Shown here: positions 1-9,732 of the stretch, piece after piece
How positions within the stretch are numbered: position 1 is the first letter of the stretch
How the letters are laid out: each line of letters begins with the position of its first letter
Origin: JAVVHH01 sp032249615
Lineage (GTDB): Bacteria; Pseudomonadota; Alphaproteobacteria; Acetobacterales; Acetobacteraceae
NCBI GenBank assembly: GCA_032249615.1
Contig: JAVVHH010000001.1
Span: forward strand, 1-64,000
Direction: 5' to 3'
DNA length: 64,000 bases
Made by a program: the position numbers and the translations under genes
The notes under the pieces: generated by a model
What the model was told of the DNA's origin: nothing
What the model saw: only the letters and a program-made list of their open reading frames with translations
Databases searched by the model: none

Positions 1-657
1 CGCGCGGTAGGCCCGTTCGGCGCCCGTGTAGTTCTCGGCCAGGTTGGCGCGGGTGCCGGCAATCATCAGGGATTGATACTGGCCAATGTCGCCGGCGGAG
101 AACGACCGGGCGGCGAGCCGCGAGGCGATCAGGGCGTCGGCCTGGCCGGGCGGAAGGGAGGCCGCGGCTGACGGGGTCGCCTGGCCGGACATTACCGCGA
201 TGCCGCGCTCGAGGACCGAGACGGCCGGCAGGATCCCGTCCGCGAGGTAGTCGCGGTCGCCGATGCGGGTGACGAGCGCCGCCTGCGGCCAGCCGCCGAT
301 CTTGCGCGTGCAGCTCAGCAGCAAGGCTGGCGCGTTGCCGTTGATCGTGGTCGACGTCGGGGCGCTGCAGATCAGGCGGGCATCCAGCCCGGTGCGCCAC
401 GGGCTCGACGTGGCAAGCGCCTGCAACGAGGCGGTGCTGGCCGGCTGGGCCGCGATGTGCCCGCTCGGCTGGTCCCAGGTGCCGCAGAACACGTCAACGG
501 AGTCGGTCGAGCCCTGCTGCGTGCAGGCCTCGCCGACCGCGTTCTTGCCGATGCCGACCGCCGAACTCGAGCGGCCGCCGCCGCTGACATAGGCGGCGGG
601 CGGCGGCACGGCGCAGGCAGCCAGAGAAAGGGAAAGGAGGAGTGAGCTCCACCGCAT
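1..657 (-). CDS. CHAT/TPR-type lipoprotein, 5' part only (runs off the window)
   Basis: The N-terminal 219 codons are visible and the frame stays open to base 1. The protein starts with a lipoprotein signal (hydrophobic core then L-A-A-C, Cys15) and continues with a Cys-containing region followed by a helical stretch with the pattern S-A-G-D-I-G-Q-Y near residue 195 and A-N-L-A-E-N-Y soon after. From memory, this is how alphaproteobacterial CHAT-domain/tetratricopeptide proteins beside haemagglutinin-like tpsA genes begin; the caspase-like CHAT domain itself would lie outside the window, so the call is an inference. It starts 3 bases after the tpsA stop, so it should be the third gene of the tpsB-tpsA operon. 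A role in adhesin processing or surface stress signalling is possible but not shown. Confidence 0.6.
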   Translation of the reverse strand, partial: MRWSSLLLSLSLAACAVPPPAAYVSGGGRSSSAVGIGKNAVGEACTQQGSTDSVDVFCGTWDQPSGHIAAQPASTASLQALATSSPWRTGLDARLICSAPTSTTINGNAPALLLSCTRKIGGWPQAALVTRIGDRDYLADGILPAVSVLERGIAVMSGQATPSAAASLPPGQADALIASRLAARSFSAGDIGQYQSLMIAGTRANLAENYTGAERAYRA

Positions 658-660
658 GGA

Positions 661-3600
661 TCAGTAGTCCCGGTCGGAGATGTTGGGGAGGAGAAGCGTG
701 GGATCGTCCCGGTCGCGCGTGACGGAGAGGTCGAGAATTCCGAGCGTCAGGATGTCGGGGCGCAGGATGCTACTGACGGCTGCGGCCGGCAGCGTGACCG
801 CGCCGAAGGTTTCCGCGCTGCAGGACGGCGCGGCGATCACGCAGGCGTTGAAGGTGTAGCGCAGGTCGGAGCCGGGGAGCAGCTTGCCCAGCTGGGCCGC
901 GCTGGAGTCGCTGCGGTCGCCGATCTGACCTTCCAAGTTCGCCCGGCCGCCCCTGCCGAGAACCGTCAGGCTGTTCGTCTGCAGCGTGCCGCTCGCCGTT
1001 CCGTTGCCCAGGGAGAGCACCAGGTTTTCGTGGGACGCCTGGAGGTCTTCGAACGTCATGGTGCCACCCGTCCCCAGCAGGTCGATCCGCAGCGTGCCGA
1101 TCCCGCGCGAGTAGACGTCGAGGCTGGTTGTGCCGGTCTGGACGAAGTTGGCGGCGCCGCTCGCTCCGGGGCGGACGGCGAAGTTGCTGCCGCCGGGGGC
1201 GGGAGCGGCGCCGACTTGGGTCGCCAGCGGCTGGCCGTCCGTGCGGATCTGGCCGTTGTCGAGAACCAGCGATCCCGTGCTGGCCACCGAGAGCAGGGGC
1301 GCGGCGAGCGGGCCGGCGATGCGGAGCGGCACTTGGTCGTTGATGGCGATCGATTTCGTGGCCGTGAGCGGCCCTAGCGTCTCGAAGGAGGCCGGCGACA
1401 GGCTTCCGAGGTCGAGGCTGCCGACACTGCCGGCGAGGGTGGCGACCAGGAGGTTTCCGGCGGTTTGGACAACGGCGCCCGGGCTGCTGAGGGCCAGCGC
1501 GGGCGCGAAGAGCGGCCCGGCGAGGGTGATCGCGGGTGCGGACAGGGCGATGCCTGTGCGCTGGTCGCTCAGCGGGCCAGTGAGCGTCAGCGACAGGGTC
1601 GAGACGAGGGCGAACCCGCTTTGGGTGCTGAAGGCGCCGACCGTGTCGAGCTGGTTCGGCCGCGTGAGTGCCGCGCTGGCCGCCGAGCCGGACAGGGTTC
1701 CTGCCACGAGCTGCCCGCCGGACCATTCCACGATGTCGCCGGTGGCGGTGAGCACGATGTTCGATGCGGTGATCGTGCTGGCGACCGTGAGCTTGCCGTC
1801 CACAGTCAGGCTGACGGTGTTCGGGTCGACCGGGCCGGCGACGGTCAGGTCGCCACCGTTGGTGTAGGAGAAGTCGCCGGACGTGGCGAAGCCGGCCAGC
1901 GTGGTCACCCGGTTGCCCGTCTGGTCGAGCGACGCAGTCGCCGCGCTGCCCGTCAGGGTGGTGGCCGAGAGCGAGCCGCTGGTTTGCCTGAGCTCGCCGG
2001 CCGCGTGCATCGCCAGCGTTCCCGGCGTCGTCAGCGCCCCGGAGAGGACCAGGCCGGCATTGGTCGACAGGGTGATGTTGGCGCCGGAGACCGGGCCGAT
2101 GACGGCGAGGCTGCTGGCGTCGCCCAGCACGAGGTCGCCCGTGGTGCTGAAGGCGCCTAGGGTGGCGATGGCGTTCGGCCCGGTCAGCCCGGCACTGGCG
2201 GCGCTGCCGCTCAGCTGGTTCGCCGTGATGATCCCCGCGGACTGACTGATCGCGCCGCGAGCGCTGAGGCTCAGCGTGTCCGAGACGGTGATCGCGCCCG
2301 CGGCGTCGAGATCGGCGGCCGTGGCGATCGAGGCGTTGGTGCCGGTCAACGCGAGCAGGGTGAGGGAGACCGTGTCGTTCAGGAGCACCGTGCCGGTTAC
2401 CGCGATCGAGGCCGAATCGAAGCTGTTGGCGCCCGGCAGCGACAACGCCGTCGACCGGGCCGCCAGCGTGGTCGCGGTCATGCTGCCGCCGGACTGGATG
2501 ATCGGGCCGCTCTGTGCGGACAGCGTCAGGTTTGCGGGCGTCGCGATCTGCCCGCCGTTCTGGCTGATCCCGAGGGACCCGGAGAGATCGATCGCCGTCC
2601 CCGTGAGCGATCCGCCGGTGACCAGGGTGCCGGCGCTGGCGAGCTGCAGGCTGTCCGTCGCGGAGACGTTCTGGGCGGACAGGGAGGAGCTGGATCGAAC
2701 GGCGATTGGCCCGTCGGTGGCGTGGAGGTCGCTGACGGCGCCGATCCCGTTGGCGGCGGATCCCAGCACGACGCTCGGAGCGCTGCCCGAAAGGGTGGGC
2801 ACGACGAAACGCGCGTTGCTGCCTTCGGTCACCGGGCCGACATTGCCCAGCACGAGGGTGCCGACCCGGCCGCCGAAATCGACGGTATCGCCGGCGTTGC
2901 CGATCTTGACCGGGCTGTCCGGGGCGGCGAGGACGAGGCTCGCGACATCGAGGCTGCCGGTCAGGGCCGCGTCGAGCGACAGAGAGGACGGGTCGGCAAC
3001 GCTCTGGCCGATGAGTTCGATCGGCCGGCCCGGGGTGTACGGGGTGACGGTCAGGGCGCCTTGCGTCACCGAGACGGCCGGGCCCGACCGCTCGGTCGCG
3101 TCGACCGAGAGGCCGTCGGCCACGAGCGTCGCCGAGCCTGCCGCGACCTGAAGCTGACCGCCCCGCCTGCCAAGCACGAGTTGGGAGCCGGCGGTGGTGA
3201 GGGCGAAGTTGCCGCTCGGCTGGGTGAAGCTGCCCACGCCGCCGACCACGTTGCTGGCGTTGGTCAGCACCGTGTCGCCGAGAGAAGCGCCATCCAATTC
3301 CGGCGTGACGAGCCGCGACCCGCTCGCCTGCTGCAACCCGGCCGCGGTCAGGCTGACATAGCCTGTCGTGGACGAGACGCTGCCGGTGATCGTCAGCGCC
3401 GACCGGGTGTTCAGCACCAGGCCCGAATAGGTGACGAAATCACCGAGCGTGCCGATCGCGTTCGACCCGCTGAGGGACGCGTAGCCGGCTGCACCACCAA
3501 GGCTCGCCGCCGTGATCGTGCCGTCGGTCTGGAAGATCACCGGGTCCGTGGGCGTCGGCGTGTCGAGGCTGCTCGAGAGGCTATTGAGGTTGATGGACTG

Positions 3601-6600
3601 GCCGCTGATGGCGCCGGACAGCGTCATGCCATCCGGGCCGGCGGAGGACAGGGCGATGTCTCCGCCCACGGTGAGGTTGCCGACGGTCAGACTGCCATCG
3701 GTGTGCAGCGCGACGCTGTTGGCCGTGACCTCGGCGATCCGGCTGATCTGGTTGCCGGCCAGGGCGAGGCTGAGGCTGCCGACGGTGCCGGTCACGGCCG
3801 GCACGGCGAGCGGGCCTCCCTGCGTCACGGCGCCGGTCGTGTTCAGGCCGAGAGTGTTCAAGCCGAGCGCGGTGAGGTCGATGGCCTCGCTGGGGTTGCC
3901 CAGCACGATGGGACCGCTTTGGGCGGCCCGGGCTCCCCCGATGCTTCCCAGGGTCAGTTGGCTGGCGGAGATGCGGGCGAGTTCGGGTTGGGTGATCGTG
4001 AGAACCGTGGGCGCGCCCTCGCCCACAGCGGAGAGATTGCTGAGCACGATGGGGATTGTCGGCGTGTACGGCGTCAGGGCGACGGTGCCCCCGGGGGCGT
4101 TGATCGCCGTGCCGCCCGCGGGCGCGTTCAGCGACAGGTGGTCGCTCGTGATGCTCACCAGACCGCCGGCCTGGGTGGTGATGCCGCCCGGCGATCGGGC
4201 GTTGCCGATGGAAACGCCGTCGTTCAGGACCAACACGAAGCTGCCGCCCGTTCCAGTGACGTTGAAGGTACTGATCGCCTGGATGCTGTTCGTGGGCGAT
4301 GGCAGGTTGGCCGATCCGGCGGTGCCGCTGAGCGTCGTGGTGGAGATCCCGCTCGGTCCCTCGCCGAACGTGCCGGTCGTGGAGATCACCAGATCGGTCG
4401 ACAGCGACGGGCCGAGGACGATGCCCCCCGTCCCGGCCGACAGCGACAGCGTGTTCGCGGCGCCCGTGCGGTTGAGCACGGTCAGCGATGCGGCCGGATC
4501 GTAGCCGGGGACGGACCGGTCGCCGGCGGAAAGCGTGATCGAGTCGCTGGCGGAAAGCGTGCCGCCGGCCGCCTCCGTGATGCTGCCGCCGGCGATGATC
4601 GTGAGGTTGTCCGCCCCGCTGTTGCCCGCAATCGTCAGGTTCCCTGCCGTCGTGAGGGTGGAGGGGCCATTCGTGCCGATGGTCAGCGTGTCGAACCGGT
4701 TGCCCGTGTTGGAGAGGGTGGCCGCACCGGTGTTCTGGATGTTGAGGCTCGCCACGGTCAGGGGACCACCCTGGTCGATATTGTTGTGGCTGCTTAGGAC
4801 GAGCTGGGGAATGCCGGCGGCGGTGAAGTCGATGGCTTCGTCGGTCTGACCGATGGTGACGTTGCCATTGAGGGCACGGCTCCCGAGTTGGAGCGTGTTC
4901 ACCGCAAGCAGCGATAGCTCGGCTGGTGTGACGACCAGGGCGGGCCCGTCCGGAAAGGTGGCCGATACCAGGATGGACAGGTCGCTGTTGGATGGCTGCA
5001 GCACGACGGTCGACGCCGTGATCGCTTTGCCGCCCACGGGAGCGGCAAGCGATAAGGAATCCATGCTCAGCGTGACGGTCTGGCCGGTCGGCACCGAGAT
5101 GCCGCCTCCACCCTGGGGCGTGCCAACCGTGAGGAACTGGCCCTGCGCCTCCGTAACCAGGACACCGCCGGCCGTGGTCGTCAGAGGGGCATTGAGCCTG
5201 TTGCCGATCCCGTCGATGGCGTTGGCGGCGGGAAGGTTGACGGAAGCAGCCGTGCCGGAAAGTTGCGGCGTGGTGAGGGTGCCGCCGGTCTGCGAGACCG
5301 GCCCGGTGGTGTTCAGCAGCACGGCGGTGCCGGCCGTGACGTTGGCCGAGAGCGCGATTCCGCCGGTCCCGGCCGAGAGGGTGACGGTCGGACCGGAGAG
5401 TGGGGCGGCGATGGACAAGGCGCCGGTCGGGTCATAGCCGGCGATCGCGCTGGACGCGGCGAAGAGGTTCAGGTCGCCACTGGCGGTAACGCCGGGATCA
5501 GCCAAGATAATGGTGCCCGACCCTGACCCACTGCTTCCGAGGCCTGCCGCAGCGGTGGCTGAAACAGTGAGGTTCCGGCCCGCTTCGAGGGTTACGCTGC
5601 CGCCATTGTAGCTGAAGCCATTGGTGACGGTCAGGTCGCGTGTCGTCAGTACATGGAGGTTTCCGGTGAGCGCCTTCAGTTGCAGGGGCGTCACGTAGGC
5701 GTCGGTGGCGACCCCGCCCGCGTCGGCGGCGATGTTGGGGTCGGTATTGTCCTGCAGCGGCTGGTTGGGCGTTCCCGCCGACGGCGGATCGACGGCGATC
5801 GTGAGGTCCCGCGGGTCCAGCAGGATCGTGCCGGCGGTGCCATGCGGCGCGCTCGTGTCGGCGTGGCCAGTGAGGCGGAAGCCGGTCTCGCCGGACAGCT
5901 CGATAGTGCCGCCGTTGCCTGCCACGGCGCCGCCTTTGGCCTCGATCGTGCCCGCGACGGTGGTCGACGCCGTGCTGAGCACGGTCACCCGGCCACCGTT
6001 GCCGCGCTTGCCGGCGCTGGCCGACACGCGGGCGCCAGGAGCGATCGTGGTGCGCGCCGACGTGGTGGCGGGTGCCGGACCGGTCGTGCGGGCGCGGGCC
6101 AAGGTGGTGCCGATGGCGACCGTGCCGCCGCCGGCCGCGCCGTTGGCGGTCACGTGGGCCGTGTCGGCCAAGATCGTGGCGGCGCTGCCGTTCAGGACGA
6201 TCGTGCCGCCATGGCCGCCCCCGTGCCCGTCGGCGGCGACCCGGCCGTCGATCACCACGGAGCCGCCCGTGCCCGCGATCTCGATCTGGCCCGTCGTTGT
6301 CCCGACCGTGTTGGCGCGGATGGTGCCGCCGGCATCGACCAGACTCTGCACCACGCCGTCGGCGGCGCGGGCGCTGAGCTGGATGGTGCCCCCATCGGCG
6401 GCGATCGTGCCGGTATTGGTGACCAGCGCGGTGACCGGTTTGCCGCCGGGTCCGACCGGGGCTTGCTGGACCTGCTTGGTGACGTCGATCGAGACCAGGC
6501 CGTCGCCGTACATATCCAGCGTCGCGGCGGCGGCACCGGCGAGCACCACGTGGCCCAAATGGGCGGTGATGGTGCCCGAGTTGGCCACGGACGGCGCGAC

Positions 6601-7140
6601 GAGGGCGGCCAGGCCGGCTTGCTTGACCGTGATGGTGCCGGCGTTCTCGATCCGGGCTCGGGGATTGGCCGGGCGGTCGAAGACCATGCGGCCGGCCATG
6701 AAGTTATGTGTCGTGATGCCCGGCGCGCTGACGATGACGCTCTGGGCGTTGACCTGCGCGCCTTGGAAGAAGGTGACGCCGTTCGGGTTGGTCAGGATGA
6801 TCTGGCCGTTGGCGCTGATGCGGCCGGCGATGGCGGAGGGGTCGGGTCCGGTGACCCGGTTGAGGGTGGCGCTGCTCGCCGAGGGCTGCTGGAACGTGAC
6901 GGCCTGGTTGCGGCCGACATCGAACGAGCGCCAATCGATGGCGGCGCGGTCGGTGGTTTGGGTGATGGCGGTGGTTCCAGGCGTCCGCGCGATGGTGGCG
7001 CTGCCGGCGACCACTTTCCCGCCCTGAGGCTGCGCGTTCGGCGCGGGCTGGGCCTGGACCGGGTTGGCGATGGTGAGGACCGCGGCCGCCTGCAGCGCTG
7101 TGCTGCGGAGGAGGTCGGAACGGCGGGCGGTTCTCGGCAT
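661..7140 (-). CDS. Filamentous haemagglutinin-like exoprotein (TpsA)
   Basis: A 2159-residue secreted adhesin-type protein. Residues 1-30 form a signal peptide (cleavage near P-V-Q-A|Q). The TPS secretion domain (about 40-290) carries the diagnostic N-P-N-G motif at 118-121. The rest is a Gly/Ser/Thr/Ala-rich beta-helix with at least nine degenerate repeats of the form LSGSAASAxL...PNxI..LGxF. The only cysteines I can find are a pair at 2100 and 2107 near the C-terminus, reminiscent of the HMW1 surface anchor. It starts 4 bases after the tpsB stop, so the two are co-transcribed. By family knowledge it is exported by Sec and passed through the outer membrane by the neighbouring TpsB. The ligand (host, surface or other cells) cannot be read from sequence. 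Confidence 0.9.
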   Translation of the reverse strand: MPRTARRSDLLRSTALQAAAVLTIANPVQAQPAPNAQPQGGKVVAGSATIARTPGTTAITQTTDRAAIDWRSFDVGRNQAVTFQQPSASSATLNRVTGPDPSAIAGRISANGQIILTNPNGVTFFQGAQVNAQSVIVSAPGITTHNFMAGRMVFDRPANPRARIENAGTITVKQAGLAALVAPSVANSGTITAHLGHVVLAGAAAATLDMYGDGLVSIDVTKQVQQAPVGPGGKPVTALVTNTGTIAADGGTIQLSARAADGVVQSLVDAGGTIRANTVGTTTGQIEIAGTGGSVVIDGRVAADGHGGGHGGTIVLNGSAATILADTAHVTANGAAGGGTVAIGTTLARARTTGPAPATTSARTTIAPGARVSASAGKRGNGGRVTVLSTASTTVAGTIEAKGGAVAGNGGTIELSGETGFRLTGHADTSAPHGTAGTILLDPRDLTIAVDPPSAGTPNQPLQDNTDPNIAADAGGVATDAYVTPLQLKALTGNLHVLTTRDLTVTNGFSYNGGSVTLEAGRNLTVSATAAAGLGSSGSGSGTIILADPGVTASGDLNLFAASSAIAGYDPTGALSIAAPLSGPTVTLSAGTGGIALSANVTAGTAVLLNTTGPVSQTGGTLTTPQLSGTAASVNLPAANAIDGIGNRLNAPLTTTAGGVLVTEAQGQFLTVGTPQGGGGISVPTGQTVTLSMDSLSLAAPVGGKAITASTVVLQPSNSDLSILVSATFPDGPALVVTPAELSLLAVNTLQLGSRALNGNVTIGQTDEAIDFTAAGIPQLVLSSHNNIDQGGPLTVASLNIQNTGAATLSNTGNRFDTLTIGTNGPSTLTTAGNLTIAGNSGADNLTIIAGGSITEAAGGTLSASDSITLSAGDRSVPGYDPAASLTVLNRTGAANTLSLSAGTGGIVLGPSLSTDLVISTTGTFGEGPSGISTTTLSGTAGSANLPSPTNSIQAISTFNVTGTGGSFVLVLNDGVSIGNARSPGGITTQAGGLVSITSDHLSLNAPAGGTAINAPGGTVALTPYTPTIPIVLSNLSAVGEGAPTVLTITQPELARISASQLTLGSIGGARAAQSGPIVLGNPSEAIDLTALGLNTLGLNTTGAVTQGGPLAVPAVTGTVGSLSLALAGNQISRIAEVTANSVALHTDGSLTVGNLTVGGDIALSSAGPDGMTLSGAISGQSINLNSLSSSLDTPTPTDPVIFQTDGTITAASLGGAAGYASLSGSNAIGTLGDFVTYSGLVLNTRSALTITGSVSSTTGYVSLTAAGLQQASGSRLVTPELDGASLGDTVLTNASNVVGGVGSFTQPSGNFALTTAGSQLVLGRRGGQLQVAAGSATLVADGLSVDATERSGPAVSVTQGALTVTPYTPGRPIELIGQSVADPSSLSLDAALTGSLDVASLVLAAPDSPVKIGNAGDTVDFGGRVGTLVLGNVGPVTEGSNARFVVPTLSGSAPSVVLGSAANGIGAVSDLHATDGPIAVRSSSSLSAQNVSATDSLQLASAGTLVTGGSLTGTAIDLSGSLGISQNGGQIATPANLTLSAQSGPIIQSGGSMTATTLAARSTALSLPGANSFDSASIAVTGTVLLNDTVSLTLLALTGTNASIATAADLDAAGAITVSDTLSLSARGAISQSAGIITANQLSGSAASAGLTGPNAIATLGAFSTTGDLVLGDASSLAVIGPVSGANITLSTNAGLVLSGALTTPGTLAMHAAGELRQTSGSLSATTLTGSAATASLDQTGNRVTTLAGFATSGDFSYTNGGDLTVAGPVDPNTVSLTVDGKLTVASTITASNIVLTATGDIVEWSGGQLVAGTLSGSAASAALTRPNQLDTVGAFSTQSGFALVSTLSLTLTGPLSDQRTGIALSAPAITLAGPLFAPALALSSPGAVVQTAGNLLVATLAGSVGSLDLGSLSPASFETLGPLTATKSIAINDQVPLRIAGPLAAPLLSVASTGSLVLDNGQIRTDGQPLATQVGAAPAPGGSNFAVRPGASGAANFVQTGTTSLDVYSRGIGTLRIDLLGTGGTMTFEDLQASHENLVLSLGNGTASGTLQTNSLTVLGRGGRANLEGQIGDRSDSSAAQLGKLLPGSDLRYTFNACVIAAPSCSAETFGAVTLPAAAVSSILRPDILTLGILDLSVTRDRDDPTLLLPNISDRDY

Positions 7141-7144
7141 CGGC

Positions 7145-8932
7145 TCAGAACCGGGTCAGAACGCGCCAATAGGCGGCGTCTGCCTTGAGCGGGTGGACGA
7201 TGCCCGCGGTGCCGACCGGCAGGCGCGTGTTGCGCACGACGCCCTCCACGTCGAACTCGGTGAAGCGTGTCACCGTGACGCGGGCGCCGACGCCAACCGA
7301 GGAGAGGCGCGCGTTCGGGTCGATGGACTGGTTCTCGAACGTCTGCCCCCGGTCGTAGAAGGTATAGAACTGGGCGCTCACGGGGATGGGCGTGTCGAAC
7401 ACCGTGAAGTTGGCGGCCGTATTCAGTTGAAGCTCGAGCGACCAGGCCAGGGCATTGTCGCCGGTGACTTGGCCGGCATAGAACCCGCGGTTGATCTCGC
7501 TGCCGCCGAGAAAGAACTTCTCGGCCGGGGGCAGCACGCTATTGCTCACCTGCCCTTGCGCCGACGCCCGCAAAGCGACGCTGGACGCCGTTCCGACCGC
7601 GAACAGGGTCTGTGTCCGCGAGAGTTCGGCGGTGACCTTGATGAAATCGACCCGCTCGTTCAATCGTCCGGGAGTCAGGTTGTTGTTCCCGGAACTGCCC
7701 AGGAAGTTGAGCCCCTGCGACCCGCGCAGACCGAGGAAGTTGACGGCTGGACGGTCGTCGCCGGCCAGGCTGTCCTGGATCGCGTATTCGAAGCCCACGC
7801 GGGCGACGCGGAGATCGTCGTTGCTGGTGCGGCGCGATTGCCCTTGCGGGCCCGTATCGGTCCGCGTGTCGGTCTCGATCGCGTCCAATCTCACGACGAG
7901 GTTAAGGCTCTGGTTGCGCGAGCGCACGACCGGGTAGGCGGCACCGAGGCCGAAGACGGTGGTGATGCCGCGATAGCCGACCGTACGCAGGAAGTCCGAC
8001 GGCGCCGCCTCGCCATGGCCGCCGTAGAGCCGCAGCTTCAACCCGGAACCGCCGACATAGAACTCGGTCGAAGCCTGGCCGAAATTCTGCGTGTTGCCGT
8101 CGGTGTGGTATAAGGAGGCCTCCGAGCGTTCGCCGAACTCGGTGAAGCTGTTCGCGTCGATGACCAGCAGGCTTTCCACCGGACCGGTCTGCCGGAACGC
8201 CCGGTTATCGGCGGTCAGCAGCCCGTTGAAGGCCTGGCGCCGCACTTGCGCGACCAGGGTGAGGGCGCCGGGATCGCTGACGGAGGGCTGCAGCACGGCG
8301 TTCAGCGAGACGCCCGGAACATCCTGCGCCAGCAGCAGCCAGCGCTCGATCGTGGCGTTGTCGATCGGTTGCACTTCCGTCAGGTGATTGAGGAAGCGGA
8401 GCACCTGAACGCCCGCGGGACCGATGTCACCGTCGAGCTTCACGGCGGCGATCCGCCCCTCGACGACGTTGAAGCGGAGATCGCCCTGCGGTCCGATCGC
8501 CGCGGTCACGGTCGTCAGCACGTAGCCGTTCGTGCGGTAGAGCGACAGCAGGTCCGCGCGGGCCTTTTCGACCCGGGCGACCGGGATGCCGGGGCCGACG
8601 AGGTTGGCGGTGAACCCTTGCAGTTGCGCCGCGGGAAAGGCGGTGGCGCCGGCGATAGCGACGCTGCGGATCGGCACGTTCAGCGCCGGCGAAGGGGCGG
8701 GCGCGGCCGGCCGGACGAGACCGGTCTCCGGCGCCACGATGGGAGGAGAGGGCGGCAGAATACGCGGCAGCGGAGACCCTTGCGGCACGGCGTTGCCGGA
8801 GAAGGGGGCATCCGGACGTTGCGCGAGAGCGGGAGTGACCGTCGCGATCAGCGCGATCGGCAGCAACGCCGAAACGAAGTTCCAGCTCGGCCTTTGTTCG
8901 TTACGGCAACTCCATTGCTTGCCCAGCGTCAT
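7145..8932 (-). CDS. Outer-membrane TpsB transporter, ShlB/FhaC/HecB family
   Basis: A 595-residue Omp85-superfamily pore that secretes the TpsA protein encoded just downstream. A signal peptide ends near residue 38 (A-L-A|Q). A proline-rich linker (40-85) precedes two POTRA domains (about 86-160 and 162-232, the first containing V-V-E-G-R), then a beta-barrel from about 235 to the end. The barrel has the loop-6 tip motif R-G-F at 482-484 and a terminal aromatic residue (L-T-R-F) typical of outer-membrane barrels. The ATG has only a weak GAAGG upstream. It is first in a tpsB-tpsA-CHAT operon, and a sigma70-like promoter lies about 40 bases upstream. Confidence 0.92.
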   Translation of the reverse strand: MTLGKQWSCRNEQRPSWNFVSALLPIALIATVTPALAQRPDAPFSGNAVPQGSPLPRILPPSPPIVAPETGLVRPAAPAPSPALNVPIRSVAIAGATAFPAAQLQGFTANLVGPGIPVARVEKARADLLSLYRTNGYVLTTVTAAIGPQGDLRFNVVEGRIAAVKLDGDIGPAGVQVLRFLNHLTEVQPIDNATIERWLLLAQDVPGVSLNAVLQPSVSDPGALTLVAQVRRQAFNGLLTADNRAFRQTGPVESLLVIDANSFTEFGERSEASLYHTDGNTQNFGQASTEFYVGGSGLKLRLYGGHGEAAPSDFLRTVGYRGITTVFGLGAAYPVVRSRNQSLNLVVRLDAIETDTRTDTGPQGQSRRTSNDDLRVARVGFEYAIQDSLAGDDRPAVNFLGLRGSQGLNFLGSSGNNNLTPGRLNERVDFIKVTAELSRTQTLFAVGTASSVALRASAQGQVSNSVLPPAEKFFLGGSEINRGFYAGQVTGDNALAWSLELQLNTAANFTVFDTPIPVSAQFYTFYDRGQTFENQSIDPNARLSSVGVGARVTVTRFTEFDVEGVVRNTRLPVGTAGIVHPLKADAAYWRVLTRF

Positions 8933-8968
8933 GGCCTTCGGTTGCTTGATTCGTCCGCTTCCGAAATC

Positions 8969-8997
8969 GTTGTATCCCGTGGGGGCAACGATGTCAC
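8969..8997 (-). promoter_or_regulatory. Candidate sigma70 promoter for tpsB
   Basis: On the minus strand a -35 box GTGACA (8997-8992, 5 of 6 to consensus) is followed after 17 bases by TACAAC (8974-8969, 4 of 6). Transcription would start near 8962, leaving a leader of about 30 bases. It sits in the 92-base gap between the phosphatase gene and tpsB, which suggests that the adhesin locus is transcribed separately from the T6SS operon. Based on match quality only. Confidence 0.4.
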
Positions 8998-9024
8998 CAG
9001 TTGTGGAGAGGCTCGCCTATGGCC

Positions 9025-9732
9025 TTACGGCTGCACGACCACGGCGGTGACATTGTCGCGCACGCCAGCCAGGAGCGCCGATTCGACGAGGCGATTGGCC
9101 GGGTCAGCCGGGTCGGCGGTGAGCAGGGCCATGGTTGCGAGGTCGAGTGTCTTGCTGAGCCCGTCGCTGCACAACAGGAAGCGGTCACCCGGCACCAGGC
9201 GGCCGGTCACCTTGTCCAGCTCGAGCAGCGGCTCGTCGCCGCCGACCGCGCGGGTGATCACGTTGGCATGCGGGTGCCGCTCTGAATCCTCTTCCGACAG
9301 GCTGCCGGCGTCGATCAGCGTCTGCACGAGGCTGTGGTCGCGCGTGATCGGCGTCAGCGAGCCGTCACGGAGGATGTAGGCGCGCGAGTCGCCGGCCCAC
9401 AGGCAGACGAAGTGGCTGTCGCGGACCAGGAGCACCACCACGGTGGAGGCGATCATGCCGCCCTCCTCGGCGGCCCGCGCGCGCAACGCGTCGTGCACGG
9501 CGGCGAGACGAAGCCGGATCTGCACCAAGCTCTCCTCCGAGCCCAGGGCGGACGGAATCCCGTCGAGCGCCGCCGCAATCATCGCCGAGGCGACCTCGCC
9601 CGCGCGATGCCCGCCTGCCCCGTCCGCCACCGCCCACAGCCCGGCGTCGGCGCGGCTGACCAGGGCGTCCTGGTTGTTCGGGCGGACGGCGCCGGGATGG
9701 GTCACCGCCCAATCATGCGCGGCGGCGATCAT
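9025..9732 (-). CDS. PP2C-family serine/threonine phosphatase, T6SS-associated (PppA-like)
   Basis: A 235-residue soluble PP2C phosphatase. The metal-binding and catalytic motifs are intact: N-Q-D-A near residue 20, A-D-G-A-G-G-H near 36, G-D-S-R-A-Y, T-R-D-H-S, C-S-D-G-L and a final D-N-V-T. The ATG overlaps the tagF stop as ATGA, so translation is coupled; a longer reading frame upstream is just tagF read in another frame. In systems such as that of Pseudomonas aeruginosa, PppA dephosphorylates the FHA protein and opposes the PpkA kinase to switch firing off. TagH, the likely substrate, is in the same operon, but no kinase gene is in the window. Confidence 0.85.
   Translation of the reverse strand: MIAAAHDWAVTHPGAVRPNNQDALVSRADAGLWAVADGAGGHRAGEVASAMIAAALDGIPSALGSEESLVQIRLRLAAVHDALRARAAEEGGMIASTVVVLLVRDSHFVCLWAGDSRAYILRDGSLTPITRDHSLVQTLIDAGSLSEEDSERHPHANVITRAVGGDEPLLELDKVTGRLVPGDRFLLCSDGLSKTLDLATMALLTADPADPANRLVESALLAGVRDNVTAVVVQP

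Noticed and set aside
2722..4797. Long plus-strand open frame of about 690 codons opposite tpsA, with others at 5653-7188 and 1465-2160
   Set aside because: These are antisense to a clear coding sequence, Arg/Ala/Gly-rich, and have no recognisable motifs. High GC makes long spurious frames common.
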